In this document: positions 17,324-26,006 of the stretch, piece after piece
Numbering within the stretch: position 1 is the first letter of the stretch
How the letters are laid out: the number at the start of each line of letters is the position of its first letter
Assembly (NCBI RefSeq): GCF_900187965.1
Contig: NZ_FZNL01000033.1
Coordinates: forward strand, 1-47,556
Reading direction: 5' to 3'
Origin: Flavobacterium sp. ov086
GTDB lineage: Bacteria; Bacteroidota; Bacteroidia; Flavobacteriales; Flavobacteriaceae
Length of the DNA stretch: 47,556 nucleotides
Program-made: the position numbers and the translations under genes
The notes under the pieces: model-generated
Databases searched by the model: none
The model's input: only the letters and a program-made list of their open reading frames with translations
Told to the model about the DNA's origin: nothing

Positions 17324-17962
17324 TTAGGTTTTTGTTTTAATTTGAATTGGAGGTTTTATGAATTTAATTTGTTCCGGGAATTTAATTTTTGTTTTGTCCC
17401 ATTTTATGTCTTCCGAAGAATAATAAGATTCGTTGTTTCTTTTATATTTCAAAACAGCGTCTTCTTCTTGAGTTGTTCTTCTTATAACACAGAAATCGCG
17501 ATCTCTTATAAAATATTTTAAGGATTTATGCAAATCAAAGAACATCTTCGATTTTAAAGTGTCAGATTCTGATGCAATAAAAGTTGCATTTCGAAAGTCA
17601 TCTTTATAATTTAATTTTATAAATTCATAGAGGTTTTTATTTGAAATTTCAATTAAATCTTTGGGTTGTAAATTTATAAAATAAGGGATAGTGTCAGCAT
17701 TTGGTGTTCCGCATATGAATCCTATTCCTTTATTTTGAAAGTAATATGCTGTAGAATCAGTGTTGATGATAAAAGTATTTGTTCCGTAGACTAGCCAGCC
17801 AGGTATAGGAGGCGATGGAGGAATAGTGTCATTGTTTGTAATTTTTCCTTTATTTTCTTGAGAAATAATATAAGGTTTGTTTTTTGCAATAACCTTTTCT
17901 TCTTTCTTAGCACAATTCAAAAGAAACAAACAAATTGCAAAACCAAGAAAAACTCTTTTCAT
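17324..17962 (-). CDS. Hypothetical lipoprotein
   Basis: A 212-residue protein with a lipoprotein signal peptide. The hydrophobic stretch VFLGFAICLFLLN is followed by Cys17 (lipobox LLNC) and a Lys/Glu-rich linker. The rest is soluble, rich in Lys, Asp and Thr, with a short Pro-rich stretch (TIPPSPPIPGW). I recognise no domain. It is isolated between the accD terminator and the bidirectional terminator, so it is probably transcribed alone. Confidence 0.75.
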   Translation of the reverse strand: MKRVFLGFAICLFLLNCAKKEEKVIAKNKPYIISQENKGKITNNDTIPPSPPIPGWLVYGTNTFIINTDSTAYYFQNKGIGFICGTPNADTIPYFINLQPKDLIEISNKNLYEFIKLNYKDDFRNATFIASESDTLKSKMFFDLHKSLKYFIRDRDFCVIRRTTQEEDAVLKYKRNNESYYSSEDIKWDKTKIKFPEQIKFIKPPIQIKTKT

Positions 17963-17984
17963 AAATTAAGATTTAAAATAAAGA

Positions 17985-18024
17985 TATAAAAAAATCTCAC
18001 CTGCAATTAAGCGGATGAGATTTT
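17985..18024 (-). terminator. Intrinsic terminator of accD
   Basis: On the minus strand the hairpin AATCTCATCCGC / GCAGGTGAGATT (one bulge) is followed by a T-tract. It begins about 20 bases past the accD stop codon. Confidence 0.7.
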
Positions 18025-18045
18025 ATATATTAAGAAGTTTTAAAA

Positions 18046-18900
18046 CTATCTAATTGTATTATTTTGAATCAAATCGATATACAAGTTAATCTTGTCTTTT
18101 AATTCTTTTCTTGGCGTGATAAAGTCAAGGAAACCGTGCTCTAAAAGAAACTCAGCAGTTTGGAAACCTTCCGGTAAATCTTTACCAGTTGTGTCACGAA
18201 CAACACGAGGTCCGGCAAAACCAATCAAAGCTCCTGGCTCAGAAATATTAATATCTCCTAACATTGCATATGATGCAGTTGTTCCTCCAGTTGTTGGATC
18301 AGTACAAAGTGAAATGTATGGTAATTTAGCTTCAGCCAACTGAGCTAATTTTACAGATGTTTTTGCTAATTGCATTAAAGAATAAGCAGCTTCCATCATA
18401 CGAGCCCCACCAGATTTAGAGATCATTACAAAAGGCAATTTGTTTTTGATCGCGTGATCAATACCTCTGGCAATTTTTTCTCCAACAACAGCTCCCATAG
18501 ATCCACCAATAAAGGCAAAATCCATACAGCAGATTACAAGTTCTTTTCCTTTAGATTTTCCCACTCCTGTACGCACAGCGTCCTTTAAGTGAGTTTTCTC
18601 CATTACATCTTTCAATCTTTCTGCATATTTTTTTGTATCAACAAAATGCAAAGGATCTTTTGATGTCATGTTTTTATCCAATTCAACAAATTCATTATTG
18701 TCGAATAAAATTTCAAAATAGGTTGCGCTTCCAATTCGAACGTGAAAATCATCTTCAGGACTAACAAATAAGTTTCTGGCTAATTCGTCGGCGTCAATAA
18801 TTTTTCCAGTAGGAGATTTGTACCACAATCCTTTCGGAACGTCCATCTTATCTTCAGTAGCAGTCGTAATCCCTTTTTCGTGTCTTTTAAACCAAGCCAT
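18046..18900 (-). CDS. accD: Acetyl-CoA carboxylase carboxyltransferase subunit beta
   Basis: A 284-residue subunit that transfers the carboxyl group from biotin to acetyl-CoA with AccA, making malonyl-CoA for fatty acid synthesis. Core motifs are conserved: CMDFAFIGGSMGAVVGEK, SKSGGARMMEAAYSLMQ, PYISLCTDPTTGGTTASYAMLGD and GALIGFAGPRV. The N-terminal zinc ribbon has lost its metal ligands: where E. coli has K-C-x2-C and V-C-x2-C, this protein reads WYKSPTGK and FVSPEDD. The spacing of the domain is otherwise kept, so this is divergence and not truncation. The gene is followed by its own terminator; fbaA lies upstream on the same strand. Confidence 0.95.
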   Translation of the reverse strand: MAWFKRHEKGITTATEDKMDVPKGLWYKSPTGKIIDADELARNLFVSPEDDFHVRIGSATYFEILFDNNEFVELDKNMTSKDPLHFVDTKKYAERLKDVMEKTHLKDAVRTGVGKSKGKELVICCMDFAFIGGSMGAVVGEKIARGIDHAIKNKLPFVMISKSGGARMMEAAYSLMQLAKTSVKLAQLAEAKLPYISLCTDPTTGGTTASYAMLGDINISEPGALIGFAGPRVVRDTTGKDLPEGFQTAEFLLEHGFLDFITPRKELKDKINLYIDLIQNNTIR

Positions 18901-18919
18901 TTTTTTTAATTTAGAATGT

Positions 18920-19000
18920 AGATTTTAAAGTTTAGATTTTCAATCTGATTCAAAATTTAAATTCCAGGCTTTTTAGAAGTCCGGAATCTAAATTCAGAAA
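18920..19000. repeat. AT-rich degenerate repeat between fbaA and accD
   Basis: Several variants of AATCTAAA / TTTAGATT recur within 80 bases. An imperfect hairpin is centred near 18977 (AATTCCAGGC and GTCCGGAATC arms). It could be a weak fbaA terminator or a decayed intergenic repeat. Confidence 0.35.
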
Positions 19001-19008
19001 TCTAAAAT

Positions 19009-20076
19009 TTAAAGTGTATTTACGTTATTCAAGTCTGCAAAAGCTTGCTCAAGTCTTGTATTGAATGTCACTTCGCTTTCACGTACCCATCTTCTTGGGT
19101 CATAATATTTTTTGTTAGGAGCATCAGCACCTTCTGGATTACCAATTTGAGTTTTTAAATAGTCAATGTTTTTAACCATATAATCACGAATTCCTTCTGT
19201 GTATGCAAATTGTAAATCTGTATCAATGTTCATTTTGATAACTCCGTAGCTAATTCCTTCTCTGATTTCTTCAAGTGTAGAACCTGAACCTCCGTGGAAA
19301 ACGAAATCTACCGGGTTATGTCCAGTGTTGAATTTGTTTTGAACGAAATCCTGAGAATTTTTTAAGATTTTTGGAGTTAATTTTACGTTTCCAGGTTTGT
19401 AAACACCGTGAACGTTTCCAAAAGCAGCTGCAATTGTAAATTTAGGGCTCACTTTAGATAATTCTTCGTAAGCATAAGCTACTTCTTCTGGTTGAGTATA
19501 TAATTTTGAGCTATCAACATCAGAGTTGTCAACACCATCTTCTTCACCACCTGTAATACCAAGTTCGATTTCTAATGTCATTCCCATTTTGCTCATTCTA
19601 GCCAAATATTCTTTACAGATCTCGATGTTTTCTTCGATTGGTTCTTCAGATAAATCGATCATGTGAGAACTAAATAATGGTTTTCCTGTTTCTGCAAAAT
19701 GTTTTTCAGAAGCATCTAATAAGCCATCAATCCAAGGTAATAATTTTTTTGCACAGTGGTCAGTGTGCAAAATTACAGTAGCTCCATAAGCTTCTGCCAA
19801 TGCATGAATATGTTTTGCTCCAGCGATTCCACCAGCGATTGCTGATTTTTCACCTGCATTTGATAATCCTTTTCCAGCGTTAAATTGTGCTCCTCCGTTT
19901 GAAAATTGAATGATAACTGGCGCATTTAGTTTTGCTGCAGTTTCAAGAACTCCATTGATTGTGCTAGACCCGGTAACGTTTACTGCAGGTAAAGCAAATC
20001 CTTTTTCTTTTGCATAATTAAAAATCTCCTGAACTTGATCTCCTGTAGCTACTCCCGGTTTAATATTGTGTGCCAT
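19009..20076 (-). CDS. fbaA: Class II fructose-bisphosphate aldolase
   Basis: A 355-residue zinc aldolase splitting fructose 1,6-bisphosphate into dihydroxyacetone phosphate and glyceraldehyde 3-phosphate. The catalytic Asp106 and zinc ligand His107 lie in LHTDHCAKK, the acidic motif ELGITGGEEDG follows, and FHGGSGS provides the phosphate loop. Length and motifs match the FbaA (long class II) branch. A -7 element, TATTTTTG on the minus strand, lies at 20115-20122. Confidence 0.96.
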   Translation of the reverse strand: MAHNIKPGVATGDQVQEIFNYAKEKGFALPAVNVTGSSTINGVLETAAKLNAPVIIQFSNGGAQFNAGKGLSNAGEKSAIAGGIAGAKHIHALAEAYGATVILHTDHCAKKLLPWIDGLLDASEKHFAETGKPLFSSHMIDLSEEPIEENIEICKEYLARMSKMGMTLEIELGITGGEEDGVDNSDVDSSKLYTQPEEVAYAYEELSKVSPKFTIAAAFGNVHGVYKPGNVKLTPKILKNSQDFVQNKFNTGHNPVDFVFHGGSGSTLEEIREGISYGVIKMNIDTDLQFAYTEGIRDYMVKNIDYLKTQIGNPEGADAPNKKYYDPRRWVRESEVTFNTRLEQAFADLNNVNTL

Positions 20077-20114
20077 TGTAATTTTTTTTATAGTTGTTTT
20101 TAGTTTTTAGGTTG

Positions 20115-20122
20115 CAAAAATA
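20115..20122 (-). promoter_or_regulatory. Candidate -7 element for fbaA
   Basis: The minus strand reads TATTTTTG (TANNTTTG), 39 bases before the fbaA ATG. The -33 half is not recognisable. Confidence 0.35.
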
Positions 20123-20136
20123 AGAATTAATTAGCA

Positions 20137-22692
20137 TTAGAAAGGATAATTTATTCCAAAATTTACAACACAGTGCCCAAAATTGTATTCTTTAAACCAA
20201 CGATCTCCTTTGTCATGTGCTGGATTATAGGTCTTAAAGCCTAAATCTAAACGAATAACAAAAAAGCTTAAATCGTAACGTAAACCGAATCCTGTACCCA
20301 AAGCAATATCAGCTAAATCGTTTACGCTGTCAAATTTTGCTTTCTCATCAATTACATTATCGAGCACATTCCAGATATTTCCTGCGTCTGCAAAGATGGC
20401 TCCTTTAACATCTCCAAAAACTTTAAATCGAAGTTCGGCACTCATTGCAATCTTCATATTTGCCTCATTAAAGTCGTTTACAGCATTTGTACTTCCCGGA
20501 CCTAATGAATAAGGTTGCCATGCACGGTTATCATTTGAACCTCCCGAATAGTAACTTCGTGAAAACGGAATGTAATTTGAATTTCCAAAAGGAATCGCAA
20601 TTCCAAAAAAGCTTCTTACCGCTAATACCTTTTCTTTTCCAAAATCCCAGTGTTTGATATAATCGAACTCTGTTTTTATGTACTCTGAATATGCTAAGTT
20701 GAATATTTCGTAGTTGCCATTTGCATTCTTCGGTAAGTTTGCAATATTCGAAATAGCGGATAATAAAGTACCTGCAGATTCTATTTTTGTTTTAAATTGA
20801 TAGAAAGTATTGTCGGCCAGATCTTTTTTAGTGGTTTTGGTAAACGTATAACTTGTCGCCAGAATAAAGTCATTTTCGGTCAAACGAATTCTTCTTTCTT
20901 CAATACTTTCTACATCCTTATATTGGGGGTCTCCAGGTCTCAATACTGTCTGATCGGTTAGTACTTGTCTGGTGAATGTATTTGTTCCTGAGGATATAAT
21001 TAGGTTTCCGTTGTCATCAATATTTTTTGGATCAGTGTTATATTGATTGGCAATACCATTTAATTCGTTGTAAGAAGAAGTATAGACATTAAAATAATTA
21101 TTCGGATTTAAGTTTCGAACAAATTGCGCATTTAGCAATTCCAGTTTTGCAGTATTGTTTCTTTTCGGAGACCAGTTGTAAGCAATACCGCCTGTGAAAT
21201 TTTCTTTATCCAATCCGATGTTTCTTTGCTTGGAAAAACCTGCAGATACACTCGTGGACGGAATCATCCTTTTCGGGATAATTTTCTCGGTTCCAAAAGG
21301 CATTAAGATTCTTGGGAAATTCAGTTTTAAGTCTACACCATATTCTGAAACGTTAAAGAAATTATTATTCGGATTCGCCATATCTTTAGAGGAACCCAGA
21401 TTTAAACGTGTAGAAATTTCCAGAGTCTCGGCTCTGTTAAAAACATTTCGAATAGTTTCGGAAATACTTGCTCCAATACCAAAATCCTGAATATTAGAAT
21501 GTGTTACGTCAAAAGTGGCTCCAAAGCTATATTTTTTTCTCGGCGTCAAATAAACATTTGCAATTAAGGATTGTGCCGTTGAGTCGCGTTTATCAACTTC
21601 GTATTGAATCGAAGGATAATTAAAGATTTTCAAGTTGTTTAAATATCTTGACGAAAGAGTAGTTCTCGTGTCAGAGAAAGTACTTCCTTTATTGATAAAA
21701 ACAGCATCCGTAATAGCACGCGGTTTGTATTTTAGCTTTTTATAACTGTATAAGTTAAAGTTGTTGTAGGTTGTACTGTCTGTAATTTTAGTTTTTGCAT
21801 TTGCTGCCGAATAATCCGTGTAAATGTTTACGTCGCTAATTTTATACAATTTAAACGGTTCTGTTCTGCTTGAATCTCTTTCCTGAATATTATTGTTGTT
21901 TACTATTAAAGTGACATCGGCTTTGTTTTTTTTACCAATGGTATCAATGTCAAAAGTAACATAAGTTGGCTGAAAGTAATAAGCGCCGTGATTTCTAAAA
22001 TAGGTAGTTATACGATTTTTTTCATCTTCAAAATCAGAAGTTTTATATTGATTTCCAGATTTTATTAGAGGTGCTTCAGGATTAGTTTTGTATAACGAAT
22101 CTAATGCCGGAGTCATGATTTTGGTTTTAATAGTATCTAGAGTGTAAGCAGGGCCGGTAGTAATATTATAATTTATTTTGGCTTTTTTTCTCGCAACGCT
22201 GTCCATAGTGTAATCTGTAGAAACGTTAAAATAACCATTGTTGAAATAATAATACTTCAAACGTAATAGCGATTTTTTTGTTTTTGCAGTATCGATAATA
22301 ACGGGCGGTTCGCCGGTGCTTTTTAAGAATTCATGAATACCTTTGTAAAAGAATGATTGCCCAAGGCGATCTACTTGTTTTGCAGATAACAATTTAGATT
22401 GGCGCTCATATTTTCCTGGATTATTCTTGAACTTTGCCTGATAAGTAGAATCCGGATTTAAATTGGCCAGGTTGTATAGATTAAGACGTAATTTAAAACC
22501 TAATAAAGTACCGTTTGGTTTTTGATACATTTGATTTGAGGCAATTTCGTCATTTGTATTCTTTCCGTTTACAACAATATTATTTTTTACAAGAAGGTTT
22601 TTTCCATCGGGAACTCTTTTTACGGCATTACAAGCGCAAATAAATATTGCTATTAGGATAAATGCTATTATTTTTGTGGAATTCTTTTTCAA
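20137..22692 (-). CDS. tamL: TamL-type BamA/TamA family outer-membrane lipoprotein
   Basis: An 851-residue Omp85-family protein. A lipoprotein signal ends ICAC with the lipidated Cys at 21. About residues 30-390 form POTRA-like repeats, and the rest is a C-terminal 16-strand-type barrel (YSFGATFDVTHSNIQDFGIG, then GGSNDNRAWQPYSLGPGS and DLALGTGFGLRYDL, where the last segment is typical of Omp85 barrels). In Bacteroidota the TamA role in outer-membrane assembly is filled by lipidated TamL working with TamB. No tamB is adjacent here. The start of the divergent methyltransferase is 38 bases away. Confidence 0.87.
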   Translation of the reverse strand: MKKNSTKIIAFILIAIFICACNAVKRVPDGKNLLVKNNIVVNGKNTNDEIASNQMYQKPNGTLLGFKLRLNLYNLANLNPDSTYQAKFKNNPGKYERQSKLLSAKQVDRLGQSFFYKGIHEFLKSTGEPPVIIDTAKTKKSLLRLKYYYFNNGYFNVSTDYTMDSVARKKAKINYNITTGPAYTLDTIKTKIMTPALDSLYKTNPEAPLIKSGNQYKTSDFEDEKNRITTYFRNHGAYYFQPTYVTFDIDTIGKKNKADVTLIVNNNNIQERDSSRTEPFKLYKISDVNIYTDYSAANAKTKITDSTTYNNFNLYSYKKLKYKPRAITDAVFINKGSTFSDTRTTLSSRYLNNLKIFNYPSIQYEVDKRDSTAQSLIANVYLTPRKKYSFGATFDVTHSNIQDFGIGASISETIRNVFNRAETLEISTRLNLGSSKDMANPNNNFFNVSEYGVDLKLNFPRILMPFGTEKIIPKRMIPSTSVSAGFSKQRNIGLDKENFTGGIAYNWSPKRNNTAKLELLNAQFVRNLNPNNYFNVYTSSYNELNGIANQYNTDPKNIDDNGNLIISSGTNTFTRQVLTDQTVLRPGDPQYKDVESIEERRIRLTENDFILATSYTFTKTTKKDLADNTFYQFKTKIESAGTLLSAISNIANLPKNANGNYEIFNLAYSEYIKTEFDYIKHWDFGKEKVLAVRSFFGIAIPFGNSNYIPFSRSYYSGGSNDNRAWQPYSLGPGSTNAVNDFNEANMKIAMSAELRFKVFGDVKGAIFADAGNIWNVLDNVIDEKAKFDSVNDLADIALGTGFGLRYDLSFFVIRLDLGFKTYNPAHDKGDRWFKEYNFGHCVVNFGINYPF

Positions 22693-22729
22693 GTGTTCTA
22701 AAATATTTAATTCAAAAGTACATTATTTT

Positions 22730-23458
22730 ATGGTTAGTAAAAACCAAATAAAGCTTATCTCAAGTTTACATCAAAAAAAGCAACGTTTTGCAAATCAATT
22801 ATTTTTTGCCGAAGGAGTAAAAGTAATTCAAGAATTGTTGCAATCCAATTTTGAATTAGAGCATTTGTACACGACTCTAAGTGATTTTGAAGCGGTTCAG
22901 GCTTCAAAACGAACACTTATAAACGAACAGGAACTTAAAAAAATAAGTGCCCTGACGACTCCAAATTCTTGTTTAGCAGTCTTCAAAATTCCTGCCGAAA
23001 ACAAAATAATAGATTCAGGCTTGATTATAGCTTTAGACGACATTCGTGATCCTGGAAATTTAGGAACTATTTTACGCCTTTGCGATTGGTTTGGGATTAA
23101 GCAGATTATTTGTTCAAAAGAAACTGTTGATATCTACAATCCTAAAGTTGTGCAAGCTACAATGGGGTCAATTGCCAGAGTAAACGTAAACTATGTCGAT
23201 CTTAAAACATTTATAAGTCAAACGAATCTACCGGTGTTTGGTACATTTATGGACGGAGAAAATATTTATCAATCAAAATTACCTCAAGACGGAATTATTG
23301 TTATGGGTAATGAAGCCAATGGTATTTCGGCAGAGATTGAAAATATAGTTACAAGCCGACTCACAATTCCCAGATTTGGTGAGCTTCAAAAAACCGAAAG
23401 TTTAAATGTAGCTACCGCAACGGCAATTATTCTTAGTGAGTTTAAACGAAATAGTTAG
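22730..23458 (+). CDS. SpoU/TrmH family 2'-O-ribose RNA methyltransferase
   Basis: A 242-residue protein. The start at MVSKNQIKLISSLHQKK is preferred over an ATG 18 codons upstream, which would run into the tamL start region. An N-terminal substrate-binding domain (about residues 1-85, with RFANQLFFAEGVKVIQELL) precedes the SPOUT knot. Its motifs are LDDIRDPGNLGTILR (motif 1), IVMGNEANGIS (motif 2) and TIPRFGELQKTESLNVATA (motif 3), binding S-adenosylmethionine in the knot. It most resembles 23S rRNA methyltransferases of the RlmB/TsnR type; the modified nucleotide cannot be assigned. Confidence 0.9.
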   Translation: MVSKNQIKLISSLHQKKQRFANQLFFAEGVKVIQELLQSNFELEHLYTTLSDFEAVQASKRTLINEQELKKISALTTPNSCLAVFKIPAENKIIDSGLIIALDDIRDPGNLGTILRLCDWFGIKQIICSKETVDIYNPKVVQATMGSIARVNVNYVDLKTFISQTNLPVFGTFMDGENIYQSKLPQDGIIVMGNEANGISAEIENIVTSRLTIPRFGELQKTESLNVATATAIILSEFKRNS

Positions 23459-23467
23459 TTTTTTGTT

Positions 23468-24190
23468 TTAATGGAAAGTAAAATTAATTAAAATCGCTCT
23501 CGATTTCATCGAATCAATGTTTCCGGTCCAAGGACTTGCTCCATTTGCAGGATTATCACGAATTAATTCATCTGTAATACCAAACATTCCTCTAATAGAA
23601 GGAGAGAAAATAAAGTATTCAGAGAAAAAATCAATTCCAAAACCCAGTTCATAGGCTGCGGTCCATTGTTTTACTCTAAACTTTCCTTCAAAATTGTCAT
23701 CTTTTGATTTTGCATTACTTGATAGGTTTAATGTAGATGACATTCCGCCAACTAAATAAGGGCGAATGTTTCCAGTCCTCAGAGCAGAGAATTTAAGTAG
23801 TAAAGGAAAATGAATATAGGTGCTATTTACTTCTCGTAGATAAAACGATTCCAAAGCGCCCGGCGTGTGCGGATAGTATAAATCACGTTTTGTATAATAC
23901 AAACCTGGCTCAAAGCGCAGATTGATATATTCCTGTAATCTTAAATCGGCAACAACACCAACATTAAAACCCGTCGTTTTTTTTACCTGAATATCATCTG
24001 GTACCGGGGTTTTATAATCAATTTTAAAATCGAAACTGTTGAATCCTAAATAATATCCAAAATACAGGCGTTGTTTTTGCCAGTTTTCGAGGTTAATAAT
24101 AGGATCTTTGCTAAACATACTTTTAGCAAATTGCGAATATCCTTTTGAGGATAATAAGACTAATAAAATTAAGATTACAGTTTTTTTCAT
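23468..24190 (-). CDS. porT: PorT family outer-membrane barrel protein (type IX secretion)
   Basis: A 240-residue protein, taking the start MKKTVILILLVLLSS (an upstream ATG inside ubiE would spoil the signal peptide). The signal ends SKGYSQ. The rest is a small beta-barrel with alternating strands (LYFGYYLGFNSFDFKIDY, GFNVGVVADLRLQEYINLRFEPGLYY) ending in ILINFTFH, with a terminal aromatic residue. The ubiE-porT gene pair is typical of Flavobacteria. PorT (SprT) is needed for the type IX system that secretes gliding and virulence proteins. Its start overlaps no gene and is one base after the ubiE stop codon, so the two are probably coupled. Confidence 0.85.
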   Translation of the reverse strand: MKKTVILILLVLLSSKGYSQFAKSMFSKDPIINLENWQKQRLYFGYYLGFNSFDFKIDYKTPVPDDIQVKKTTGFNVGVVADLRLQEYINLRFEPGLYYTKRDLYYPHTPGALESFYLREVNSTYIHFPLLLKFSALRTGNIRPYLVGGMSSTLNLSSNAKSKDDNFEGKFRVKQWTAAYELGFGIDFFSEYFIFSPSIRGMFGITDELIRDNPANGASPWTGNIDSMKSRAILINFTFH

Positions 24191-24191
24191 A

Positions 24192-24923
24192 CTATTTTTT
24201 AGACGCAGAATAAATGGTTGCAACACCAAAAGTTTGAGGTAAAGCTACAACATCTATAAACCCAATTTTTCTCAAAATATTGTTTAAAGCTTCTCCATAA
24301 GGAAAAGCGGCTGCAGATTCAGACAAATAACCGTAGGCAGAATTGTCTTTAGAGAATAATTTTCCTATAATTGGCAGTATGTTTTTGCTATAAAAATTAT
24401 ATCCTTGTTTGTATGGTGTTTTATCCGGTACTGATGTTTCTAAAATTACAAAAACACCATTTGGTTTTAAAACTCTTAAGATTTCAGAAAAACCTTTTTC
24501 AAGATTTTCGAAATTTCGAACTCCAAAACCAACAGTTATAGCGTCAAAATAGTTGTCCTCGAAAGGAATGTTTTCAGAATCTCCTAAAACTAAATCAATA
24601 ACATTAGAAAGTTTTTTTTCTTCAACTTTCTTTTTTCCTACTTCAAGCATTCCTGCTGAAATGTCCAGACCAATAATTTTTTCAGCATTAGTTTGTGACA
24701 TTAAAATAGCTAAGTCACCAGTTCCTGTTGCAATATCAAGAATGATTTTTGGTTTCGTGTCTGAAACTATTTTTAATACTTTTTTTCGCCATTTAACATC
24801 GATTCCAAATGAAATTACGCGATTTAAATTGTCGTAGTTCCCAGAGATGTTATCAAACATTTGGGCAACCTGCTCTTTCTTGCCTAAAGAAGAGTCTTTA
24901 TATGGAGTTATTTTTTCAGACAT
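24192..24923 (-). CDS. ubiE: Demethylmenaquinone methyltransferase
   Basis: A 243-residue SAM-dependent methyltransferase of the UbiE/MenG family. The SAM-binding motif LDIATGTGD is at 62-70, the second acidic segment is IIGLDISAGMLEVGKKK, and GDSENIPFEDNYFDAITVGFGVRNFENLEKGFSEILRVLKPNG holds the UbiE signatures. In an organism of this group the product is menaquinone, so menG is the functional synonym. A -7 element TATATTTG on the minus strand lies at 24938-24945, 14 bases before the start. Confidence 0.95.
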   Translation of the reverse strand: MSEKITPYKDSSLGKKEQVAQMFDNISGNYDNLNRVISFGIDVKWRKKVLKIVSDTKPKIILDIATGTGDLAILMSQTNAEKIIGLDISAGMLEVGKKKVEEKKLSNVIDLVLGDSENIPFEDNYFDAITVGFGVRNFENLEKGFSEILRVLKPNGVFVILETSVPDKTPYKQGYNFYSKNILPIIGKLFSKDNSAYGYLSESAAAFPYGEALNNILRKIGFIDVVALPQTFGVATIYSASKK

Positions 24924-25480
24924 TTTTTTTATTTAGGCAAATATAAACAATCTAGATTAACTGTAATTGAGTTTTTTTATTTGTAAATCAAATGTTTTTA
25001 AGAATGATTTTTTACCCTTATTGAAGATTTCGCAAGGTATCACCAAAATGGGGTATTCTGAAAAAATCACCAAAACAGGGTATTGTGGAATGTATATTTA
25101 ATGACCACTTTTGCTAAAGTAAAAATGATTAAAATTTAATGATTGATAGTTATTAAATGACTCAAATCAAATGAATGCTTTTTTTGCACTGGTGTTTCAT
25201 TTGTTCTTGAAAGTAGTTTTGAAAGTATTGTTCTTGGGGTCAATACTGTTTTGAAAGTGCGAAATACGTTCTTAGGATTAAATTTGTTTTTGGAAATTTT
25301 AATTTTCTTGCCTTTAATATCTTAGTGGTATTTGTTATTAAAGGCTCTTTTGAGATTCGTTCTCAATTTAACATTCAATGTTATTCAGTTATTCAAGTGC
25401 TTATTTTTTTTTCAAACACTTGTGATTTTTTTTTCCAAAACTACTTCTTGAATGAGTCCTGTCTAGAAATCAATCGTTTT
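24924..25480. other. Long gene-free interval upstream of ubiE and downstream of folA
   Basis: No convincing gene is present; the longest frame (25325-25537) is Phe-rich and runs through a terminator. It holds the ubiE -7 element at 24938-24945, two 19-base tandem copies at 25039-25084, and a region at 25195-25290 in which GTTTTGAAAGT and GTTCTTGGG/GTTCTTAGG recur. The base composition is like the other intergenic DNA. Confidence 0.5.
25039..25084. repeat. Tandem pair of a 19-base motif
   Basis: ATCACCAAAATGGGGTATT (25039-25057) recurs as ATCACCAAAACAGGGTATT (25066-25084), two changes, with a 27-base period. Neither is in a gene. The spacing (2.5 helical turns) would suit a dimeric regulator, but no bound protein can be named. 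Confidence 0.6.
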
Positions 25481-25512
25481 AAAAAACATCCTTCAAAAGA
25501 GGATGTTTTTTT
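25481..25512 (-). terminator. Intrinsic terminator of folA
   Basis: A hairpin with arms ACATCCT and AGGATGT follows the folA stop codon and is flanked by an A-tract on the plus strand (T-tract on the minus strand). Confidence 0.75.
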
Positions 25513-25995
25513 TTATTTTCGGATGTATGTCTCGTAGGTATAATCATAAAGATGTTTCTCATCTTTAAAGTTTTCTTCGGTTTCTACAAGCTGCCATTCG
25601 TTTTCGTTAATTTTAGGAAAGAAAGTATCTGCCTCAAAAGTGTGATGTACTTTTGTTATTTCTATAATATCTGCATAAGGCAATCCCAGATTGTAAATCT
25701 CTCCTCCACCTATAATGTATAAATCTTCATTTTCAGGACATGCGGTAATAGCTTTCTCAATACTGTCTACAACAATACAGCCTTCTGGATTGTAATCTGT
25801 TTGACGTGTAATTATTACATGAACTCTATTTGGTAATGGTTTTGGAAAGCTTTCAAAAGTTTTTCTACCCATAATGATATGATGATTGGTTGTAAGTGAT
25901 TTGAATCTTTTAAAATCATTAGGTAAGTGCCAAACTAATTCATTATTCTTTCCAAGGGCATTATTTTCGGCAACAGCCGCTATCATTATAATCAT
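25513..25995 (-). CDS. folA: Dihydrofolate reductase
   Basis: A 160-residue enzyme reducing dihydrofolate with NADPH. Asp27 (WHLPNDFKRFK) is the catalytic acid, followed by the Met-Gly-Arg-Lys-Thr (MGRKTFESFPKPLPNR) NADPH loop and the IIGGGEIYNLGLPYAD segment. The length is that of chromosomal DHFR. It lies 11 bases downstream of the 2TM gene and is probably cotranscribed with it. Thymidylate synthase, which makes the dihydrofolate, is 0.9 kb away on the same strand. Confidence 0.95.
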   Translation of the reverse strand: MIIMIAAVAENNALGKNNELVWHLPNDFKRFKSLTTNHHIIMGRKTFESFPKPLPNRVHVIITRQTDYNPEGCIVVDSIEKAITACPENEDLYIIGGGEIYNLGLPYADIIEITKVHHTFEADTFFPKINENEWQLVETEENFKDEKHLYDYTYETYIRK

Positions 25996-26006
25996 GGTAT
26001 GCTGAA

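Noticed and set aside
22676..22729. Earlier ATG for the SpoU methyltransferase
   Set aside because: It overlaps the 5' end of tamL and adds residues unlike the family N-terminus.
25325..25537. Seventy-codon open frame upstream of folA
   Set aside because: It is Phe-rich, resembles no family, and runs through the folA terminator and into folA on the opposite strand.
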